Source of the DNA: Podospora comata
Taxonomy: Eukaryota > Ascomycota > Sordariomycetes > Sordariales > Podosporaceae
Length of the DNA: 64,000 nt
Assembly: GCA_017354895.1 (NCBI GenBank)
Contig: CP071496.1
Coordinates: forward strand, 3,286,001 to 3,350,000
Direction of reading: 5' to 3'
Of this stretch, positions 23,681 to 35,543 are shown piece by piece; position 1 is the stretch's first letter, and each line of letters opens with the position of its first letter. A program made the position numbers and the translations under genes. The notes below the pieces were generated by a model. The model saw only the letters and a list, made by a program, of their open reading frames with translations, was not told where the DNA came from and made no database searches.

Positions 23681-24307
23681 ATGTCAAAAACCTTCTTCAA
23701 AATGGGTGACGCCAGATCCACCAACACCTCCGCCCAGTCCAACGGCAAAGACAACGGCAAGCTCTCCGACCTCCACCAACCAACCACCTTCATCACCGGC
23801 CACAACTCCTCCGGTCAAGCCATTGTCCAATCCTACAACCCCTTCCAATGGCGCCCCTACGACGACAACAACCTCGCCTTTGCGGTCCCCTACACTACCT
23901 CCCGCTGCCCTCCCGATCTGAACAATGACGCTGATCTCAAGCTCCACCAGTCATTGATCTCAACCCCTGATAAGCTCGGGTTGGTGAACCCCAAGGGCAC
24001 TGTCCTCCGGTGTGTCGACTTTGCCCCTGGTTATGCCTGCGGTATGCATCGCACCCAGAGCTTGGATTATGGCATCGTGATGGAAGGGGAGGTGGACATG
24101 GTGCTGGATAGTGGGGAGCGGTACAGCTTGAAGAGGGGAGATGTGGCGATCCAGCGGGCTACGCAGCATCAGTGGGTCAATAAAAGTGATACAAAGTGGG
24201 CGAGGATGATGTTTGTATTGCAGGATTGTGAGCCGCTTATTGTGGGCGGGAAGCAGATGGGGGAGGATTTGGGGACGAACTCGGGGTTGCCGCCGAGTGG
24301 CAATTAG
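23681..24307 (+). CDS. Cupin-domain protein (208 aa)
   Basis: A single exon. The cupin signature is clear in residues about 120-165: FAPGYACGMHRTQSLDYGIV, with His and an acidic residue, followed by MEGEVDMVLDSGE and RGDVAIQRATQHQW. A glycine-rich turn and the second His lie where the RmlC-like fold places metal ligands. The N-terminal 50 residues are polar and not conserved-looking. Cupins of this sort occur in fungal secondary-metabolite and redox pathways as small isomerases, dioxygenases or cyclases; the substrate cannot be told. MGDARSTN at 23702 is a possible later start. Confidence 0.85.
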   Translation: MSKTFFKMGDARSTNTSAQSNGKDNGKLSDLHQPTTFITGHNSSGQAIVQSYNPFQWRPYDDNNLAFAVPYTTSRCPPDLNNDADLKLHQSLISTPDKLGLVNPKGTVLRCVDFAPGYACGMHRTQSLDYGIVMEGEVDMVLDSGERYSLKRGDVAIQRATQHQWVNKSDTKWARMMFVLQDCEPLIVGGKQMGEDLGTNSGLPPSGN

Positions 24308-24715
24308 CCTGAAGGCTCAACGAGTAGGCGGGGATATCCAGGCAAATCATGACGTGACAGGGGGCTACAGCAATGATAAATATGACTTTCAAAACTTCCC
24401 CGAGAAACCAGTATAAACAGACCCAGCTGTCCTCATCCGGATGGTCCCGTCAATATTGCAGTGGCCCCCCCCAAAGCACCTTTTGATGCCAGAGTTCAGA
24501 ACCATGCGCAAAGACCGCCACTCGCGATTTCATCTGTTGCCTTGTAACTAATTTTCGATCGACAGCAAGAAACCTCGCTGCAAGATGCCTCATGCTGGAA
24601 AGATCGTGCTTCCACGTACCCGGCACAGCTTGCGCATATCGGTCTAATAGGTATTCCCCCAGAAACGTCGAGAGCACGAAGGGAGAGCTGGGCAGTGAAG
24701 CTCGGACACTGAGCC
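24308..24715. other. Convergent intergenic region
   Basis: It lies between the 3' ends of the cupin and methyltransferase genes. No gene seen. Confidence 0.4.
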
Positions 24716-25510
24716 TTAAAATGCGAGTCGCAAATACTGAGCGCTATATCTGGTGAAAGGAATCAGAGATTGCAACCACAAGAAAATCCGAACACCCAAT
24801 GGCAGATTCCTGACACCATCGAGGGTGCACAAGGGATGAGCCTCGAGCAATGTTAAGCCCGGATGAACCTTCTCCAGATTCTTCGGCTTGTAAGACGTCC
24901 ACCTCAGCTTCGCCTTTGTGTGCTTGATGGAGCCGACAAGTCTCTCGATAAGGGTTGTGTACCAGTTGGTAATGTCAAATATCAGCTCCCCCGTCTTGAA
25001 ATGGCCACACAAATCGGCAATCATGGCCTCGCCCTCTGAGGTGGTGAGATACGGCACGAGACCCTCGATGACAATAATGGTTGGCCGGTCACTTTGGAGG
25101 GATTGTATAAAGGCCGAATCGAGGGCAGAGCCTGCCATGAGGCTGTATTGGTTGGCCCTCGACGGTTCTGGCATGAACTCCCGCCGTAAATCTACAACAT
25201 CTGGGAGATCGACGTCAATCCAACGAACGCTGTCGCCCCATGAAATCCGGTGTGGGCGAGTGTCGAGCCCGCAAGCTAAGTGGATGACGTTGGCATGAGA
25301 GTGTCGGGTGAGAAAGTCGCGTATCCATTTGTCAAACAGCGCTGACCGAAGGCCTATGACGCCAGCAACAAGAGAACCAACTTGAAGTCTATCGAGGTCG
25401 TAATCGATCTGCTCGACGACAGCTGCTGCCAAGCTGTCACCTAGAAGTTGTCGAGCCTTGAGAGTGACGAAAAGCGTCTGTTCCGTGCTGCTTAGCGTGT
25501 CGGGCTGCAT
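24716..25510 (-). CDS. Leucine carboxyl methyltransferase-fold (TcmP/LCM-like) O-methyltransferase
   Basis: A single exon of 264 aa. Motifs of the LCM/TcmP family are present in order: VIGLRSALFDKWIRDFL, then VIHLACGLDTRPHRI (SAM-binding loop), then WIDVDLPDVVDLRREF (acidic ribose site), then IVIEGLVPYLTTSEG (the EGL-YL motif). The C-terminus ends YSAQYLRLAF. In bacteria and fungi these enzymes methylate carboxyl or hydroxyl groups of polyketides and small acids. With the cupin and hydrolase alongside it may belong to a small metabolic group, but no synthase is in the window, so a pathway is only a guess. Confidence 0.85.
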   Translation of the reverse strand: MQPDTLSSTEQTLFVTLKARQLLGDSLAAAVVEQIDYDLDRLQVGSLVAGVIGLRSALFDKWIRDFLTRHSHANVIHLACGLDTRPHRISWGDSVRWIDVDLPDVVDLRREFMPEPSRANQYSLMAGSALDSAFIQSLQSDRPTIIVIEGLVPYLTTSEGEAMIADLCGHFKTGELIFDITNWYTTLIERLVGSIKHTKAKLRWTSYKPKNLEKVHPGLTLLEAHPLCTLDGVRNLPLGVRIFLWLQSLIPFTRYSAQYLRLAF

Positions 25511-25662
25511 GGCGGAATCTTGGATTTTTGTCTTGGCGGCAATGATGTTTGGTCGATACGAACACTGAGCATCTGGAAGGGAATCAGCGGGGTACTCTTT
25601 TTATCAGGTGTCTATATAACATTACTATAGTGGAAGCCGGGCGCACTTTGAGATTAGCCAAT

Positions 25663-26010
25663 TGTCACGGACCTGACATAAGTGGGGAGCGCGGGGCGCG
25701 ACCCGTCCAATCACTAAGGAACGGAAAAGTAGGGAAGTCAGATTATCACCAGCGCTAAGGGTAATAATCACGATTATCACTAGCCTTCGGTGACGACGAG
25801 TGATAATCGATTTTATCACTGGTGATAATGGTGATAAATAGGTCTATATATATGGAGGAACTGGCTAGTGTAGATAAATAGTTCCGCAGTATATAATTAT
25901 AAGTTATAATTATTAATATTTAGATTATTATAATCGAAACAAGCTATTGTTATATATCATTTAGCTATACCGAACTAAGATTATTTAGAAGTGCCTTTAA
26001 CTAATATTGA
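25663..26010 (+). mobile_element. LTR of a retroelement, heavily RIP-mutated fossil
   Basis: Starts TGTCACGG. It aligns in opposite orientation with the LTR at 40440-40795: both share a block reading GGAGGAACTGGC, then GTTCCGCAGTAT, TTTAGCT and TTCAGAAGTGCC-like segments. This copy is strongly AT-shifted, with many changes of the C-to-T/G-to-A type, so it is older or more RIP-exposed. Its 3' end fades near 26010. No internal coding region is recognised. It looks like a broken single LTR. Confidence 0.75.
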
Positions 26011-27024
26011 AATGGTGAAAAACACTCAAGAACAACCACAACAACACAAATATACCGTCAATAGGTCCTTGAATGACCTCACCTGCGTGACAGTGGCTCG
26101 CTCGCAGGCCGCACTTCACGCAGGACAAAGAAAAGACGTTATGGGCTCGCAGGCCACATAATAGGCACCGGATTGGCCTGATCAGAGGGCCAGAATTGCC
26201 TGCACGCGTGCAAGGCACAAAATACGAAGAAAATAAAAGTCGATGATCCGTCTAAAACAGAATGTCAGAAGCAGACCGTTTATATACATGACCCCTGACC
26301 TCCCTGAGCCCCACTTCCTTACTCATACCCTCAGGCCTGTGGCCGCACCCCAAACCAGCAGACGCGACGGGATATTGGAGGCATTGGAGACGGCGTGGAC
26401 CAGCTGAAGCAAAAGGCGAAGAAGGTGTCAGTGCGACTAGAGAGAAGAGGGGATGTCGAAGATGTATCCGGCCAGAGTGGAACAAGTGGAGGTGTTATAT
26501 GCCTGGGAACTCCCGAGCAGGAACGTTTGGAATTGCGAACTTGGTGATTGCGCGGAAATGGAACAAGTGAGGGTGTGGACTGAACAAAAGTGTCTGGTTG
26601 AGAGCAGCGTTGGCCCGCAGGACGGGCTACTTACCTACCTAGGTACCTAGGTATGCAACAGCACCTTTGACCAAGATACCACAAGGTCCTCGGTGTAATG
26701 AAGAAGGTGAAAGTACCCACTACATCAAGATGTCGTGTGGTTGTGATCGTAGCATAAAGTCCAATAAAGATAGGTAAGGTACATCCTTCAAGCACCAGGC
26801 CACCGACTAACGTGTATGTACCTACCAGATACTATGTAAACAGAAAGAACGCCCACCTTTCGCGCCCTACTAAAGAGTAGAAGATTTGAGAATGACATGA
26901 TGGCGCAAGACCATGGAATGACAACAAAAACAGCTTGATTTCCCGGCACTCTCCACAACCTTCCTCCATTCCTAGCAAATCCAACCGCAACGTTCGTAAT
27001 CCAATTTGAAATTTGTACGTGTGG
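26011..27024. other. Intergenic region with a cysteine-rich relic and CCTAGGTA palindromes
   Basis: A minus-strand ORF at 25997-26218 reads CLLCGLRAHN, CVKCGLRASHCHAG. It looks like a metal-binding relic but has no continuation. At 26630-26653 there is a nested palindrome of CCTAGGTA units. Nothing else supported. Confidence 0.4.
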
Positions 27025-30000
27025 CTATCTTCGTGAGGACGAAGTCCTCCTCTCTCGGCGGCGTCTGGATGATGTCGCCCTTAACCAAAGTGGAAACTCG
27101 CCGTCATCGCCATCATGATCCATATGCCCAGTTGAGGGTATTGGCGGTGGTGGCATGCTGACGCCCTGCTCGTTTGAAACGATGCTTGCCGTCGATTCGA
27201 CTTGATCTGCCTCCTGTTCCGTGGGAGAAAGGTAAATTGGCCCCTCGATGGGCCCCTCGCCGTGGGTGGTAAAGGTGTGACCCCTGGGGAAGTGCGTGTC
27301 CTCATGGTGCCAATAGCACTTGAAGCAAAGATCAAAGTTGGGATGGGTGTCGCATTTGAATCGTAATCCATAGATTGGCTGTGAACGGTTCAAGACCAGG
27401 TTAGCACGCAGGAGCCAAGAACAGAGACATCACCTCTTCAACGAAGTACATCTTCAGACCTTGTTAGTGATAGGAAAGTCTGCGGTATCTCACATTGATG
27501 TGACAGTCATCACAGTAAACGTTTCCGTGCCTGGTGGGCTGTTCTACAGCCTTTGTGGATGGAACATCGGCAGCGATACCCTCCACACCCGCTGCTTTCA
27601 AACGCTCCAAAGCGTCCAAAAGAGCCTTTTTATTCGAGTTCTTACCATAAAGGTCAACAATGGCCAACGGAGTCCAGCCATGTTTTCGTTTTTGCAGAAT
27701 GAGATCTTTTTGCGCTTCGTCGGTATCACAGCGGTCGATGAGCAAGTTTATGAGTTCAGCATCATCAACCATGCATGCCCAGTGCAGAGGCATCCAGCCA
27801 TCATCGTCTGATATGTTGACCTTGTTCCCGGCATCTGGACATAGAAAAGCCCCGAAGATATCCTCGACGGTTGATGCCCACATAGTCATGACAGCGAAGT
27901 GCATCGCCGTGCGCCCTTGCCTATCTCTGGTTGTCATGTCAGCACCAACATCGCGGAGCTTCTTAACCATGACCGCTCGACCAAGCCTTGCAGCATGGTG
28001 AACGGGAGTAAGTCCTTCACGGTCCTTTATATTCAAGTAGTCTTTCCCGTATTCCAATAGTGGCGTAACTTCTGGAAGGCTGCCTTGTGCCGCGGCCAAA
28101 TGCAGTGCCGTCTTTCCGTCCTCCCCGCAAAGCAGGACGTCGGGTTTGATTTGAAGGAGAGATGACAACAGACTGTCAGACGAGCCGCGGCGTACCGCGA
28201 GCATCAAAGGCGTCTGTCCACGGGAGTTGATGACATCTACCTTTGTTCCATACTCGGAATCCATCAAAAGCTCGACCATTGCTGTGTCTCCGGCCATAGT
28301 GGCCACCGTAAGTGTTGTATCACCGTCCTCGTCATGGATGTTAGGGTGGGCGCCGTTACTGAGGAGCAGTTCCGCCATCTCCGTGGATTCGTTTAACACA
28401 GCCCGGTGGAGTGCCGTTATGCGACGAGTATTGGTAGCATTTAGCGACGCCCCCCCCTCAATGAGGATGTCTGCCATCTGGATATTCTCAGATCGAGCTG
28501 CCCCATGCAGGGGCGTGTCACCAGTGTCGTCGGTCACATTAACGTCGGCGCCTACCTCAATCAGGATCTTGACCATTTCCGTCTCGCCAGTAGCAACGGC
28601 AGCATGCAGGGCAGTATAGCCTTCGTTATTAACTTTGACGTTGGGATCAGCCCCGTACTTGAGAAGGGAGCGCACCAGTGACGTGCTTCCAGAGTTGGCG
28701 GCGAGATACAAAGGGCTCAGCCCATCCCGCGTTACTGCGTTAGGGTCTGCGCCCTTTTGAAGGAGCAATAACACCGCGCCCGTGTGATCCTCATCGGAAG
28801 CACACACTGCCAAATGTAACGGCGTCATGCCGTCGAGGTCCTGAGGCTGCACCTCAGCCCGGTATTGCAAAAGCAGGCGGACAAGCTTTTGGGCGTTCTT
28901 CTTCGCATCAGCGGCATAATGCATGGCTCTCTTGCCGGACTTGTCTGCCATTTCGAGCAGGGCATTGGAGGTCACGAGTGATTCTGCAAGGTCCACATTG
29001 CCGCTTGCAGCAGCGATGTGGAGAGCAGTGATGCCGTGATCTGTTTGGGAGTTGACGTTTGAAAAAACAGAAGATGTATTCGCCAGCTTGGATGGTGGGA
29101 CGTTAAGGCCCAACACGCTGGGCTTCCAGCTGTCCTTCCTTTGTATTCCCGCTTTAGGAGGGGCCCCATTCATTGAGCCGCTGTCACCGGCTACAACCTG
29201 TGGTTGTGTTAAAAGCAGTCTTCTGGTAATCTCTGTCTGTTCGCAAAACACAGCTAGATGTAACGGGGTATAACCGGACCCTGTGCGAGAATGAGTGAAG
29301 CCAGCGGGAAGCGCGGTGATGAGCACCTCTATGACGTTGATACTGCCATTGTACGCAGCTAAGTGGTGAGGCAACCATCCATCCCCTATACTCTCTCCTA
29401 AGATCGTCTGATCCTTCGCAAAGTCCACTGCTTGATTCATGCTTGCAGAATGCTCGAGGAGGGTATTGACAATATCGGCATTGTCTGCTCTGACTGCGTC
29501 TGCCAGGGGTGAACTAGCGCTGTCATCAGAGCCATTAGGGCTGGCTCCGAGGCACAGGAGTTCCTTGACGGCAGATATGTTTCGGTGGCTGATGGCTTGT
29601 TTCAACTCGCTCTTATCATACGTACTTCCCAAGGTGATATTGACCTTATCCTTCTTGTCCGAGAGGTAGCGTAGGAGGTAGTCGACGACACTACGCTGGT
29701 CATGGTAGAGAGCCAGGTACAACGCAGACCGTCCCCGGGAATCAAGACTGTCCACGCTGTGACCCCGGTCAAGAAGCAACCTGACAGCTTCGAGGTGACC
29801 ATTAGCAGAAGCTCTGTGGAGCGGGGAATCCAATCTGCTCATTGAGGCCTCCTCAATAGTGGGGCTGGGCCCGTCTTCTTGCATCTCAGAGACAATGGGT
29901 GGTCCTAGGTCGAGAATTTGTTGTATGATCGAGACATCTCCCATTTCAGCTGCGAGGTGTAAGGCGGTGACACCATACTCATCTGGCGTGTTGTGGACGT

Positions 30001-33000
30001 CTGGTACTTGCAGTAACCGAAGTGTAATGTCGCCGTAACCATGTTGGATGCTGTGATGCAGCGGAGTAGACTTGTCTGGGAAAGTCGCCATGGCATCAGC
30101 CCCATGTTGGAGCAATAGGTCGACGACATCCAAATGACCACGCTCCACCGCTTTGTGGAGGGGAAGTCCGCCGGCGGACTTGTTGGGGTCTACACCATGA
30201 GCCAGGAGGGTGTCTGCGATAGATGTGTGTCCAGCCAGGCACGCATTGCACAGTAGTTGCGGTGGTAGATCCTTGAAACCTAAAACCTCTTCATAGTGGT
30301 GTAACAAAGTGTTAAATATTCTTTCGTCGCCTCTCAAGCAGGCCAAAGCCAGTTCGTCAGTGAGAATATGTTTTCCATTGATCTGATGAATGAAATACTC
30401 GACCATCTCATAGTAGCCAAATTGGCATGCTATGTGGAATACGTCAACTGGATCCGAACGCTGGCTCTCGTGAGAGTTACCAACTCTTTCATCCTCCTCG
30501 GTACTCTGCGATCCGTCTTCGTGTTTGGCGGGAGGAGACTTCATGTGCTTCGGCTCATCCATCAAGCGCACCACAATGTCTAACAATCCCAGGCCTGCTG
30601 CTACAAGGACTGGGCTACTGAGTTGTGGCGATACACCGTTGCTCATGACATCGCTTGTCGCTTCTTGGTAACTTGGCTGAGGTTGAAATTGATGCTGAGC
30701 CGCGGTGAAAAACGTCAGGGCAGTGTCATGCACCTTCAAGAGCGTAGAGCCCAGGGAAAGAGGTGGAACGATGCGGCCCATCACCTTCCGGTAGTGCACA
30801 TGCCAATGGTGAAAAGCGTACTCGAGCAGACCGAAAACGGGACCTCGAAGTTTCTCCCAGCTTCCACCAATTGGGACCTGGTCCAAGCAGTTCCTTAAGT
30901 ACTGGATGAGCTGTTGAGTGAGCCACGTGCTGCAAGCAACATCATCGCCCCTAACTTTCTCAACCCAAGTTCGAAGAACGGCGGAGATAGACCCATGAAC
31001 CAATCGAACCTGGCCTCATTTAGAGACTACAAGAGGTCCAAGCTGACGTTTGAGGTCTTCGTTTATGTCTCGAGGGATGTAACCGTCAACAATCTCGGAG
31101 TCAACTTTCGAGTCGATCGGCCAATTTTGTAAAGCCACCGCGACAGCGAGTTCCTCCGTTCTTAGCGGACGTTGGGCAAGGAGAATCCAAGCCACAGCAG
31201 TTGCCACCCAAGGCGGGCACGTGTCGACAATGCCCAATACGGTTTCATCCAAGCTTGCACCAAAACTGTCGAGGTCTCTCCTGACATATGTTGGGCATGA
31301 GAGTGATTCTGCGGATTTTAGTCGATGAAAAACCAGAGATGCGTGAAGAAAATTTTCAGACTTGCTTAGACAGGCCATGAGCTCCGCCTTAGTCGCCTCA
31401 AACTTTGGGGTTCTCGACACCAGGTCGTCAACCAAACGCGCCTCGAAGTTCGCCTTGGCTTTGTTAAAGCCAGGAAGGTGTTCTAGCGTTATAGAACGTA
31501 TGCTGGGAGGATTTCCATTGTCTGGGTTTGGGGTGCCTGCGGCTGTGGTGACTGCAGCTGTGGTGTAAAGTATTTTTAGCCTACCATGGGCTATGCGCTG
31601 TAGATTGAGCAATGCTTCCGGAAACTTCTGGTCAAGGCAGCCGTTGGCAGAATGAATAGCCACCGTAATTCTCTCACATCTTGTGTGTCGAACGATGAGG
31701 CGTAGCTGATTCCACAGGTTGTCCTCGGTCTGGCGAGCTTTGGTGCCTTTGCTATATTCCAGCATTGGGGCCTGAACGACGGGAACGAGTTCAGGTGCGC
31801 GACTGAGAAGTTGAACAATAATGGCAATCAACATGGCCGACATTGTTTGGGTTCTGCGATCCCACTCGTCATAGGCGAAAAAGGCGAAGCTTTCCATAGG
31901 CTGTTGCTGAGTTAAGTGCTGGTGAAACATTTGACTCAAGAGGCTACGCTTGCCGACACCGTCCAGCCCACGCAGAACCACAATTTCGACTTCTTCATTT
32001 GCAAAGTCAAGAAAAAGCTCTTTAGCCAAAGCTTCAAGTTCCGGGTTGTCGACGACAGTGGATGTTGGCGACTGGATATGGCATCCATCGCACGCCAGGT
32101 CACGAATATAATCCCGCGTTCCCCTGGTAACTTCGTTGTATTATAAGGATTAGCTGTGTCATTAAACTGTTTTATGTTACAGCAGGTAAGTAACCACCTA
32201 CCTGTAGCTGCCCGCTCCAATAGGTCGAAGATCGAGCGGACTGCATCTGATTTCTCTCTTTGGTGCTCAACCAGCTGACCTGACAAACGAGGGATGAGAC
32301 GTTCGTGGGCCAGTCGAAGAAAATTTGTCGTATTGCTGTCGAGCTAAGCGGTATCATGAACGAGGTTCATCTGAGGGATGATGGGTTTGGTCAGGTCTCA
32401 CATCAGGACAAAACACTGTGATCACCATAAACCGGAGGCCGACCCGGGAAAAGTCAAAAGACAATTGTTCGAGTGCCCCCGGGAGACTAGCCACTGACTT
32501 CCACAGATGTTTTGGAAGAGGGCGCCAGTAAGTCGCAACTAGTTCGACCAGGGATTTGGCCCAAACTTCATGAGACGACGCAAGATGAGGGACGTTGTCC
32601 AAGACCTGATCATTGTCGAGTATTAGAACTATTCCAAAAAGCGGAACTAACTGCCCAGTTTTCGGTAGACTTACACATGCGCATGTGTCTCTTGCTATGT
32701 CGATGTATGCGGCGTCGGAATCCGCCAAAACCAAAGCCTTGATGAGGGTTAGTTACCTATATGTAACCGACGTGAAGGGGATATTACTAACTCGTTTCAA
32801 CACAATGCCACCCACATTCTCGCCCATGAATACAAGCTGTTTTCCATCCTGTCGATAGCAAAACCGGTTAGAAAGGATGATTGATGTTTGCGCCGACGAC
32901 CTTATCGAGCAGTGGAATGTTAACAGCGACAGCGGTAGCATACCTTGTGCGTTGCTTTGACATGATCTAAAAGCCCCTTGGCCATGCGCTCAAGCCATGC

Positions 33001-33165
33001 GTTTGACAAAACATCGGACATCAACGGACCTTCAATGTTGTCTATCTCGAATGTGATGGCTGGATCGGATATATCAATTTGTCGGAGCCAGCATGGATCC
33101 CACAGTCGTCGTCTACCCTCTTCGGTTCGCAGCCCACCAACACCGACAAGACTGACCACTACCAT
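27025..33165 (-). CDS. Large hydrolase-like/NACHT-like/ankyrin/ZZ-finger protein with one in-frame TGA
   Basis: Seven exons: 33165-32944, 32848-32792, 32737-32675, 32605-32402, 32343-32202, 32130-27494 and 27378-27025. Phases agree throughout (1,892 aa counting the TGA). The N-terminus resembles alpha/beta hydrolases (VVSLVGVGG, then FMGENVGGIVLKR-ALVLADS), but the elbow GxSxG reads GENVG, without Ser. Walker A is GLDGVGKRSLL at about residue 284, followed by NACHT-type segments and the winged-helix phrase WILLAQRPLRTEELA. About 25 ankyrin repeats cover roughly 700-1730. The C-terminus has a ZZ-like finger (YCDDCHIN-PIYGLRFKC...DLCFKCYWHHEDTHF) in which one expected Cys reads His. A TGA at 31018-31016 (codon about 601) splits the ORF where SK-R-GQVRLVHGS would fit. 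The start is uncertain. Likely a nonself-recognition (NLR-like) protein, possibly inactive. Confidence 0.85.
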
Positions 33166-34088
33166 GTCAGAATTGATGCTTGTTCTAGTATATATGAGTT
33201 CAGAATATGGTACTCACGTAACGCTGTTCATGTTCAGGGCTTTCTTTAACGTTGTTTGGAATGATTTGGCAGCTTGGGATCTCGCCAAGTGGTTGGTGAT
33301 CCGATGTGGAAGTGTTGCTAATGACACAGAGTGCCTGATGACTGTAGGATCATGCCACGAAGGGTGGAGTAACTGCGTGGCGGCCTGGAAGATCTGACCT
33401 TGGTGGGAATTTGCAATACTTAGACCCTGAATTACCTAGCAGACCACGGGTTGGCGGGTCCCCGAAATGGTGTGGGTGGTCCAGACCAAATGGACATGAA
33501 GTTGACCCTCCATCCAGGAGTGATCGCCGCACATTGGCTATGTCCTGCCGCCGACCTCTTCGCCAAGAGCTGCAGCTGCACGAGGGAAACGGAAGGGACA
33601 ACCCAAAGCCGGCAATGGGACGTAGACGAAACCGGATAGGTGGAACCTTACTGCCTAGGTACCTTATCTACCTAAGTATCTAGCTAGGTACTTGATCGAT
33701 GCAAGACCAGGAACGTTCGGAATTTATTTTCTTTTGGTGATTCTTTTACTGAGCTAACGGTGACTTAGGATCCGGGGAGGTGTGGACTTCGGACAGAGGC
33801 CTAAAACGGAAACGATGTGCTGTTGGGGGAATGTGCCGTTTTTCACTGGGCAGGTACCTGGTACCTCAGTAAGTTACCCAGGTAGGTATTCAGCAATTTA
33901 ATCAGGGACAGCTGGCGTATCTACCGACTTACACAATAACACCGGTTTTACCTTGTGCGGTTCGTATAAATTCCGGCCAGCCACTTGGCCAAACCTACCT
34001 ACCCACCGAACCTTTTCTTATTTGTCTTTCCACTCATTTCCACATCACATTGCCCATCCGGCCAAGACATCCTGTGTTGCTTGTCATT
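33166..34088. other. Intergenic region with CCTAGGTA/GGTACC palindrome clusters
   Basis: Two clusters of CCTAGGTA, GGTACCTGGTACC and related palindromes lie at 33650-33693 and 33851-33890. No supported gene, though a 5' noncoding exon of the large minus-strand gene could end near a GTGAGT (minus strand) at about 33215. Confidence 0.4.
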
Positions 34089-34535
34089 ATGACCTCTCAC
34101 GCTAGGTCACAAGAGGAGCCACCGGAGGTCTTTATTGAGGACATCGAAGACTTCCACTATAGCCTTCTTGAGGACCTGAGCAAGAGCGGCCAGAAATTTG
34201 TTGAGCGCTTCCTCCAGTGCGCCAGAGCTGGTGACCAAAAGTATACATTCAACAATGGCAGTGAGCTCCCCATGGTGGCCTTGCTTGAACCTGGAGACGA
34301 TGGGGAAACTAGAGTCATCCACCTCATCCTTGACAAGATCAACAACCCTGATGCAGACGACAAGGTGGATAAGGACGCTGCGACATCCCTCATCAGATAT
34401 CTCGTTCGTGCCAACGAGACCATGATTAGCGCTAGGAATGCGGGGGGTAGATCGCCGCTGTACCTGGCTTTTTGCGGTTTTATTGGCTTAGGTTGGCTGG
34501 AAGCATGGGACGGAAAGAGGGTCCCTGGCGCCTAA
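34089..34535 (+). CDS. Small acidic ankyrin-like protein, probably truncated or with unread 3' exon
   Basis: The frame starts MTSHARSQEEPPEVFIEDIE and is acidic. It contains FLQCARAGDQKYTFNNGSE, then VIHLILDKI, and ends in one ankyrin-like unit, NAGGRSPLYLAF. That unit is cut short by a nonconserved tail, suggesting an intron or decay near 34470. Downstream (34575-34720) an ankyrin-like stretch, ELDIVCDVIRR, could be the next exon, and the 5S rRNA gene then starts at 34801. Function unknown. Confidence 0.5.
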   Translation: MTSHARSQEEPPEVFIEDIEDFHYSLLEDLSKSGQKFVERFLQCARAGDQKYTFNNGSELPMVALLEPGDDGETRVIHLILDKINNPDADDKVDKDAATSLIRYLVRANETMISARNAGGRSPLYLAFCGFIGLGWLEAWDGKRVPGA

Positions 34536-34800
34536 CGGAAGGTTTGTTGGTCTCAGCTTTGTGCTGTAGGTAGGCAAGAGAGCTTGACATCGTGTGTGAT
34601 GTCATCCGCCGACCCTTCTACGGTTTGATATTACTTCAAGGGGCCAAACAGAAATTCTATCACAGCACATCGCCTTCGCAAGATTGGCACAGTATCATCC
34701 ATACTGCTGTCGACGTCAATAACATTCAGGGGCAAGTAAACAGTTGCCAGGGGTACCCGAGACAGTGGAGTCCGCAGTGGAGCAACAGTTTAGCGACAAA

Positions 34801-34919
34801 ACATACAACACCAGGGATTCCCCAGTGGTCACCCACCTGAGTACTGGTCTGGCCGTCAGTTGTTTGACTAGGGGAGAGCGGACGGGATCCCGTATTTTCA
34901 ACTGCGTATGGTCGTATGT
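34801..34919 (-). rRNA. 5S ribosomal RNA
   Basis: Reverse-complement match to the fungal 5S consensus: ACATACGACCATACGCAG at the 5' end, the internal promoter region with GGTGGGTGACCACTGGGGAAT, and the 3' end GGTGTTGTATGT. A T-run (on this strand) follows the 3' end. It is nearly identical to the copy at 43288-43406, differing in a few bases in the first half. Single dispersed copies are usual in filamentous ascomycetes. Confidence 0.93.
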
Positions 34920-35543
34920 GACAGTGCGCCATGGAGGATAGGTCCATATTGCTCGTTCCAACGCTGATCAATGCGCCCTGGTTACTGTCAGTCTTTGAAC
35001 TATGCTTTTACAGGTATAACAACATACCGGTTTACTCTATTCCGGGAATGAGCTTCGAGAACGAGAGCAAGACGACACATCGGCCCTTCCCACGTGGCCC
35101 TCCTCCAATACACAAATCAACACAAATTAAGCCATGCCTGAGGGTAAAGTATGTCCTGCAGCGGGACGTCGCGGAGGCCGGACGGGCTTAGCGGATGCTT
35201 GTGCGACGTGAGTTTCCTTCCTCCTGCTTTGTGTTGGTCAGACAAAGATCTAACCGTGTGGTCATCAACTGCTGACGTCGCCGCCTAAATACAGTTAATT
35301 TACGTACAAAGTAGCAACGCTGATCAAGATTACAATGCATTATCAACAGCAAGTCTGGGCTGTGTGGGAAAGATATTGGCAACATGAGGGGGCAAATGGC
35401 TCCTCGTCTTTTAAACTTCCCAGAGCCCGCATTCTCCGACAAGTCTGCGAGGTCGAAGCTGGTTTGAAGCTCAAACCTTCCACCCCTTTTTGTCGCTTTG
35501 TTTTGTTCACACTACCCAGGTCTCCGATTCTTCATCGACAAAG
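34920..35543. other. Intergenic region
   Basis: No supported gene. It may contain relics of the ankyrin-like gene cut off by the 5S insertion, but no frame shows it. Confidence 0.35.
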
